DNA of 64,000 nt, from assembly GCF_004664715.2 (NCBI RefSeq), contig NC_051063.1, positions 146,273,165 to 146,337,164 of the forward strand, in the 5' to 3' direction. The notes beneath the pieces were generated by a model. The model had not been told where the DNA came from, searched no databases, and saw only the letters and a program-made list of their open reading frames with translations. The DNA is from Peromyscus leucopus (taxonomy: Eukaryota > Chordata > Mammalia > Rodentia > Cricetidae). The translations under genes were made by a program, and so were the position numbers. Below are positions 59,690-64,000 of this stretch, in pieces; within the stretch, counting starts at the first letter, position 1; every line of letters starts with the position of its first letter.

Positions 59690-59995
59690 ATGCACACGTG
59701 TATGTGTATGCGTGTGCACACACGTGCATGCATGATTGGGGGTAGGTCAGAAGACGATGTTGGGGATCTTCCTTAATTTCTCTCCATCTCAGTCTTTTGA
59801 GACAGAGTCTGTCACCGAAACCAAACCTCATGACTATAGAAGCAAGCCAGCAAGACCCCATCTCTGCCTCGGCGCTGGGATTACAAATGCCCAGCACTGA
59901 GCCCAGCTCTTTGACGTAAGTTCCGGAGAATCGAAGTCAGACCATCACGCTCATGTGGCAAGCACTTTCCTGGGTAAGCCATCTTCCCAGCGCCC
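59690..59995 (-). repeat. B4-type SINE
   Basis: acatgcacacgtgtatgtgt, agtcttttgagacagagtct, cggcgctgggattacaaatg, gcaagcactttcctgggtaa, gccatcttcccagcgcc. Confidence 0.65.
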
Positions 59996-60009
59996 TGGGT
60001 GGTTTCTTT

Positions 60010-60125
60010 GTTTAAAACAGGATCTCATACTGCCTAAGCCGCCCTCAAACTCACTGTGTAGGCAGAGGTGACCTTAACCACCTGATCCTACTGTCTCGGC
60101 CACCCAAGTGCTGGGATAACAGACA
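60010..60125 (-). repeat. Old B1 SINE fragment
   Basis: aaaacaggatctcatactgc, ccctcaaactcactgtgtag, gccacccaagtgctgggata. Confidence 0.7.
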
Positions 60126-60138
60126 TATACTTAGTGTA

Positions 60139-60545
60139 CTGGGTGGTTTTGTGTGTCAGCTTGACACAAGCTGGAGTCATCAGAGGAAGGAGCCTCAGTT
60201 GAGGAACTGCCTCCTTGAGATCCAACTGTAAGGCATTTTCTCATTTAGTGATCAATGGGGGTGGGGGTAGGAAGCTCATGGTGGGTGGGGCCATCCCTGG
60301 GCTGCTGGTCCTGGGTTCTAAAAGAAAGCAGGCTGAGCCAACCATGGGGAGCAAGCCAGTAAGCAGCTCCCCTCCCTGGCCTCTGCATCAGCTCCTGCCT
60401 GCAGGTTCCTGCCCTGTTTGAGTTCCTGTCCTGACTTCCTTCAGAGATGAACAGCAATGCTGAAGTGTAAGCCTAATAAACCCTTTCCGCCCCAACTTGC
60501 TTTTGGTCATGGTGTTTTGTTGCAGCAATAGAAACCCTAAGACAC
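60139..60545 (+). repeat. MaLR-like rodent LTR
   Basis: gtgtgtcagcttgacacaag, catcctgg-like text, tctaaaagaaagcaggctga, ccatggggagcaagccagta, tgaacagcaatgctgaagtg, taataaaccctttccgcccc, gcttttggtcatggtgtttt, ending aaaccctaagacac. Better preserved than its sister at 22625. Confidence 0.7.
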
Positions 60546-61556
60546 TTGGATATTTGTGTTTTTTATAAAAGAGCCAACCTAGAAGTTTTGCTAACTCTGA
60601 TTTTTATGATATTTATTTTTCTCTGGGGAAAAAGTGCTTTTCATTCCCCAAACAAGACCACTTCCAAGCACTTTCTCTCTCCCTTCTGGAGGTTTCCCTA
60701 TACCTTGGCAACAACTGATACATTGTATACTTGAAACTGCTGAGTACATTTGAAATATTCTCACCTCAGAAACATTATGAGGAAGATTGGTAAGTTAAGG
60801 TGTGTTCACTAGCTTCTCATGAAAGGAAATAGCAGTAAGGCAAAAAGTATTTTTAAATATGGCGTCAGGAGGGAATCCCCTAAGTTAATAATATTTTTAA
60901 TAAACACTAGCATTCCTAAGTTTTATAATGTTTATAAAAACCACTTTCAAAGTAGGGACACTGGACATTTAGCTGCAAATTCCAATTCTGGGGTTGTTTA
61001 AAACAAGCTCCTCTCCAGGAAGGATTTTTAGACCTAATTTAATTAGACCTAATTAATTTCATGTAGGAAAATAATCATATAATTTGTGGATATGCATAAA
61101 CATGGCTCCACTAAACTACTGCTCACTTACCAAGTAGTATTCACTTTCAAAACATCTGCCCTTCCCCTATGACCCCAGTCCTTTAGGTGTTCCACAGAAA
61201 GTCCCATAGTCTCCAAATGCCATTCCCAATTGAGCGATGACAGTCTCTGGCTAAGGAAGATGGGTGCCCAGCACTTCTAAAGAAGGAGCACCAGGAGGTG
61301 CCAGCACTCACTGGCTGGCAAGCACAGTCCTGCAGCAGGAATGCTAACTCATGGTCCTACCATAGCCACGGAATTAGAGGAGACTGTGCCCAAAGCATCC
61401 AAATAGATATTTAATCGAATCCCACATAAGTAGCAAATGTTCTCACAGGAACCACCTGCTTACAGAGCACCTCACAACCCAAGGGGCTGGCAGTTGAGGA
61501 ACTTTCTAGTGAAGGGATCAAGCATCTGTCTGCAGCCTGGTAATGACAAGGTATAT

Positions 61557-61558
<2 letters not shown>
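60546..61558. other. Unique intronic sequence
   Basis: AT-rich. Nothing recognised. Confidence 0.45.
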
Positions 61559-61636
<78 letters not shown>

Positions 61637-61657
61637 TGTGTGAGTGTGTGTGTGTAA
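61559..61657. repeat. (TC)30 followed by (GT)n
   Basis: About 61 nt of pure TC and 36 nt of GT. The transcript strand is (AC)n then (GA)n. Located 1.2 kb downstream of the 158-nt exon donor. Confidence 0.97.
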
Positions 61658-61697
61658 ACACACACATGCCCATGAGTTTATATATGTCTGCATGTAT

Positions 61698-62180
61698 GTG
61701 CTAGAATTGTGTCCCCAGAACAGATATGGTTAAGTGCCCATTAATATGACTTTATTTTGAAAGAGGGTCATTGAGGGCATAATCCAGTTAAGAAGTGGTC
61801 ACAAGCTGGGTGATGGTGGCCCACACCTTCAATCCTAGCACTTGGAAGGTAGAGGTGGGTTGGTCTATGAGTTCAATGCCAACCTGGTCTGCAGAGTACA
61901 GAAGTGGTCATAATGGGTTAAGATAGGTCCTGCTCCAAAGACCGATGTCCTCTCATGAGGACATCATCTGGGCATAGAAAGGAACATGCAGAGAAGGTCC
62001 ACGTGATGGTGGAAGGCAAATTCAAGTGAGGTGTCCACAGCCAAGGCCTGTCAAGGGTGGCAAAAGTCACCAAAAGTGAGAAAATGAGGAATGACTCCCC
62101 CTTGAGGAATTGGGGAGAGTGGAGCCTTAGCAACACCCCGGTTTAGAACACGGAGGCTCCAGAACGTGAGGGTGACCTGC
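61698..62180 (+). repeat. MLT1/MaLR-like LTR split by a B1
   Basis: tgctagaattgtgtccccag, atatgactttattttgaaag, gcataatccagttaagaagt, then after the B1 ggttaagataggtcctgctc, gatgtcctctcatgaggac and ggaggctccagaacgtgagg. Confidence 0.65.
61802..61899 (+). repeat. B1 SINE, 3'-truncated, inside the LTR
   Basis: caagctgggtgatggtggcc, tcaatcctagcacttggaag, caacctggtctgcagagtac. Flanked by agaagtggtca at 61791-61801 and 61900-61910. Confidence 0.88.
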
Positions 62181-62889
62181 TTTTGGCCAGTGGCTATGGT
62201 GTCACTAGAAAATTTCGGCAATGTGCCTGCTTGTGACTTCAGAGGCCACCCTGGGTTTCTGCTACGTGCGTCTGGTCCCTTGGTCCAGAATGATAACCCC
62301 AGTCCTGTAGCCAGGAGAGAATCTTTACCCATGCTTCAAACAGAGTCCTCATGTGACAGCCATGGGCATCCAAAAGACCGAGTTTTCTGGGGAGTTGGCC
62401 CTGTCCTGCAAGGCTGTGCAGGTCGCCCAGGGACCCACCTAGCGCTCCTCCACAGGCAACTCAGAGCATACATCCTTCTCCCTAACAGGTTGTCCAAGTC
62501 AGTCAGCGGCAGCAGCTGCAAACCCTGACAGCACCTCTCTGGCTAGCGTGCTATTGGCGGGAAGGAGGAGGAGTAAGGGAGAAGTACATGGATTTATAGA
62601 CAGTTCTAAGCCTCCAGGTACCTGGAATTTTAGTAGTCTTCTACTACTGACAACAGAGCTAATGAAGGCTAACACCATGGGTTAGGCGCTGCTTATGGAC
62701 AATAATAGCTCATTATCTGCTCAGCCCTCAGAGGCTGAACCTACAACAACCCCCCATTTGACTACCGAGAACCCAAAGCCCAAGCAAGTAGACAGAGGCT
62801 TGACTTCCAACTCTGGATTGCTAACGTGCTCTCAAAAGGATACTGCTTTTTCCTCTTGCTTATCAGATACAGGCTGGCTCCAGGCTTAC
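62181..62889. other. Unique intronic sequence next to the exon
   Basis: Nothing recognised apart from the donor of the 158-nt exon at the right end. Confidence 0.45.
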
Positions 62890-63047
62890 CTGGTCACAAA
62901 CACAGCAGCATCCACAGGAGGCGCATCATCCTTCCCTCCTGGTACCTGGTTATTGCCAAGGTACCGGGCGCCCCCATACTCCTCATTCTGCCAGTGACAG
63001 AAGCTTTCCAGGGACCGCTCACCATGGTGCCCTATGGATAACTTGGC
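62890..63047 (-). CDS. Adamts17: ADAMTS17 internal coding exon (catalytic domain, part 2)
   Basis: This 158-nt exon encodes 52 codons plus two bases, from [20 protein letters not shown] to a final DAAVFVT and a split Arg codon. It carries the FCxWQ signature shared by ADAMTS catalytic domains, then a glycine-rich stretch with [13 protein letters not shown], then the Asp-rich segment before the VTRTDFC junction. The acceptor is TTCTTTTAG at 63048-63056 and the donor is GTAAGC at 62884-62889. The exon enters in phase 0 and leaves with two bases, which the next exon completes as AG+G (Arg). It is intact, with no stop or frameshift. Relative to generic ADAMTS members, the segment between FCxWQ and the Asp-rich motif fits the ADAMTS17/19 branch. 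Confidence 0.92.
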
Positions 63048-63716
63048 CTAAAAGAAATAGAAAGAAGTAGTCAGACACTGTGATCCAGGAAGCCAAAGTT
63101 GCCACCCAGACCCCATTGTGGATGGTAGGTGCTCTTGAAGATTGGATGACTCTCTGTCCTGAGATAAAAGCCTAGAACCAAAGGATGCTCAGGAGGTCCC
63201 AAGACCACCAGGGACTTTATCCATGCATTTAAATAATGACTGTCATTAAAGCAAGCAATCTACTTCTTAGAAACATAACAGTCTCCAAAAAGGATGCACT
63301 CCCTCCATGTCCGCCGACTGCTTCGCCTTGTTGTAGACAGCACTGGCGTGAAGGGAGTCACTCAGCAGAAACAGCAAAGTCAAGGCTGTGCTGAGTCCCC
63401 ATGGGGCAGGAGCTCCGGGAGGAGAGCCACGCTTCTGAGACCTCCCCCAGCTTTCCACGCGTGTGAGAGCCATATGCCAGACCTACCAGGAATGGGAAGT
63501 GTGAACGCCCATGGCTCAGCATTCCCTTGAGATTCTAAGCAGCCTGCATACTCCCAAGACTCTCTTCTCTCACAATGGTGGCATCTTCAAAGCCAGGAAG
63601 GTGAACAAGCCAGTTTGCCTGAAGCCCAGCCGCCCCCACCACAGTCCCAGGCAGGGGGAACTTCCAAACCCATTAAGTTCTCAGTTTGCTCCATGAAGGC
63701 ATCGATGAAGACTTAC
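63048..63716 (-). other. Adamts17: 669-bp ADAMTS17 intron
   Basis: This is a short intron between the first two exons, with canonical GT and AG ends. No repeat or motif stands out in it. Confidence 0.85.
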
Positions 63717-63800
63717 CGGGCGTTGTCGCAGCAGGACCAGCTTGGTGACTTGAATGTTAATTTTAATCCCGAGGCTCTGGTGCTGAAACATGTTGTATAC
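63717..63800 (-). CDS. Adamts17: ADAMTS17 internal coding exon (catalytic domain, part 1)
   Basis: This 84-nt exon encodes 28 residues, beginning [17 protein letters not shown] and ending LVLLRQRP. It belongs to the zinc metalloprotease domain of a secreted ADAMTS protease. The acceptor is a pyrimidine-rich tract ending TTAATAG at 63801-63807, and the donor is GTAAGT at 63711-63716. The exon starts and ends on codon boundaries (phase 0/0) and joins the next exon in frame 669 nt downstream. The peptide agrees with ADAMTS17 as I remember it. ADAMTS17 is an extracellular-matrix protease linked to fibrillin microfibrils and to Weill-Marchesani-like syndrome in people (family knowledge). The preceding exon lies beyond 64000. 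No frame disruption is seen. The main alternative, ADAMTS19, fits less well. The gene name comes from recall, not a search. Confidence 0.9.
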
Positions 63801-63958
63801 CTATTAACAGAGAAAAATAGAGATACAAATACAGTTCTTTAAACACAGCAGTGTTCTAGATGGTGGTTTGTAACAGAGAAAAGATACTAAATACAGGTTA
63901 AAGAAATTGCATAAACTATGGATATTAGATTAGGTATTAGTCAATATTGTCCTACTAA

Positions 63959-63980
63959 CATACTGTATACATACAGTATG
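63959..63980. other. Perfect 9-bp inverted repeat
   Basis: catactgta and tacagtatg with a 4-nt loop, AT-rich, in the intron upstream of the first exon. Confidence 0.85.
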
Positions 63981-64000
63981 TCCTACACACAGACTGTTAA

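Larger units (their letters stand above)
56599..62889 (-). other. Adamts17: 6.3 kb ADAMTS17 intron
   Basis: This intron lies between the 158-nt exon and the 44-nt microexon. It contains an ORR1-like LTR, an old L1 piece, B4 and B1 relics, a MaLR-like LTR, a long TC/GT microsatellite and an MLT1-like LTR interrupted by a B1. No further exon is recognised. Confidence 0.85.

Noticed and set aside
61411..61693. Arg/Glu-rich and Ser/Leu-rich frames
   Set aside because: Translations of the (TC)n/(GA)n tract.

Overview
The window is nuclear DNA from a muroid rodent, and nearly all of it is intron of one gene. Four short coding exons on the minus strand, each with good splice sites and compatible reading phases, spell part of the metalloprotease domain of an ADAMTS protease. 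The peptide matches ADAMTS17 as I remember it better than its nearest relative ADAMTS19. In transcription order (high to low coordinate) the exons are 63717-63800, 62890-63047, 56555-56598 and 4950-5055. The introns between them are about 0.67, 6.3 and 51.5 kb. The last exon ends just after HELGH, so the third zinc histidine and the rest of the protein must lie below position 1. The signal peptide, the prodomain and the start of the catalytic domain must lie above 64000.

Everything else is intronic and dominated by rodent interspersed repeats: B1 (7SL-derived), B2 and B3 (tRNA-derived), B4, ID, ancient MIR, LINE-1 pieces of several ages, MaLR-type LTRs including two near-complete ORR1-like solo LTRs, and hAT-type DNA transposon relics (URR1-like, MER5-like). 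B1 + B2 + B4 + ID + ORR1 indicates a muroid rodent. Three B1 copies carry an unusual right half (reading ...ctaccaagtgagttcc... then ...ggcgcaaagctacac... or close variants) that I associate with cricetids such as deer mice, voles or hamsters rather than Mus or Rattus. That taxon call is inference.

Layout by transcription. 64000-62890 holds two exons and a short intron. 62889-56599 is a 6.3 kb intron with a MaLR interrupted by a B1, a long TC/GT tract, a MaLR-like LTR, B4, old L1 and an ORR1 LTR. The 44-nt microexon sits at 56598-56555, with an 11-nt G run on the transcript strand just downstream of its donor. 56554-5056 is the 51.5 kb intron, with nested repeats at 49.1-50.8, 45.8-46.8, 38.9-40.0, 25.3-28.6 and 8.4-9.2 kb, a 46-bp minisatellite at 14.1 kb and many CA/GT microsatellites. 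The exon with the zinc-binding HELGH motif is at 5055-4950. 4949-1 is the start of the next intron, with a B2 split by a B1 and a 109-bp local duplication.

I see no bacterial or phage genes, no CRISPR array, no functional tRNA or rRNA gene and no second protein-coding gene. The other open reading frames are short, unsupported, or made by tandem repeats. No convincing novel multi-gene system is present. The most interesting points are the phase arrangement of the two exons around the active site, the G run beside the microexon, and several nested or tandem structures.
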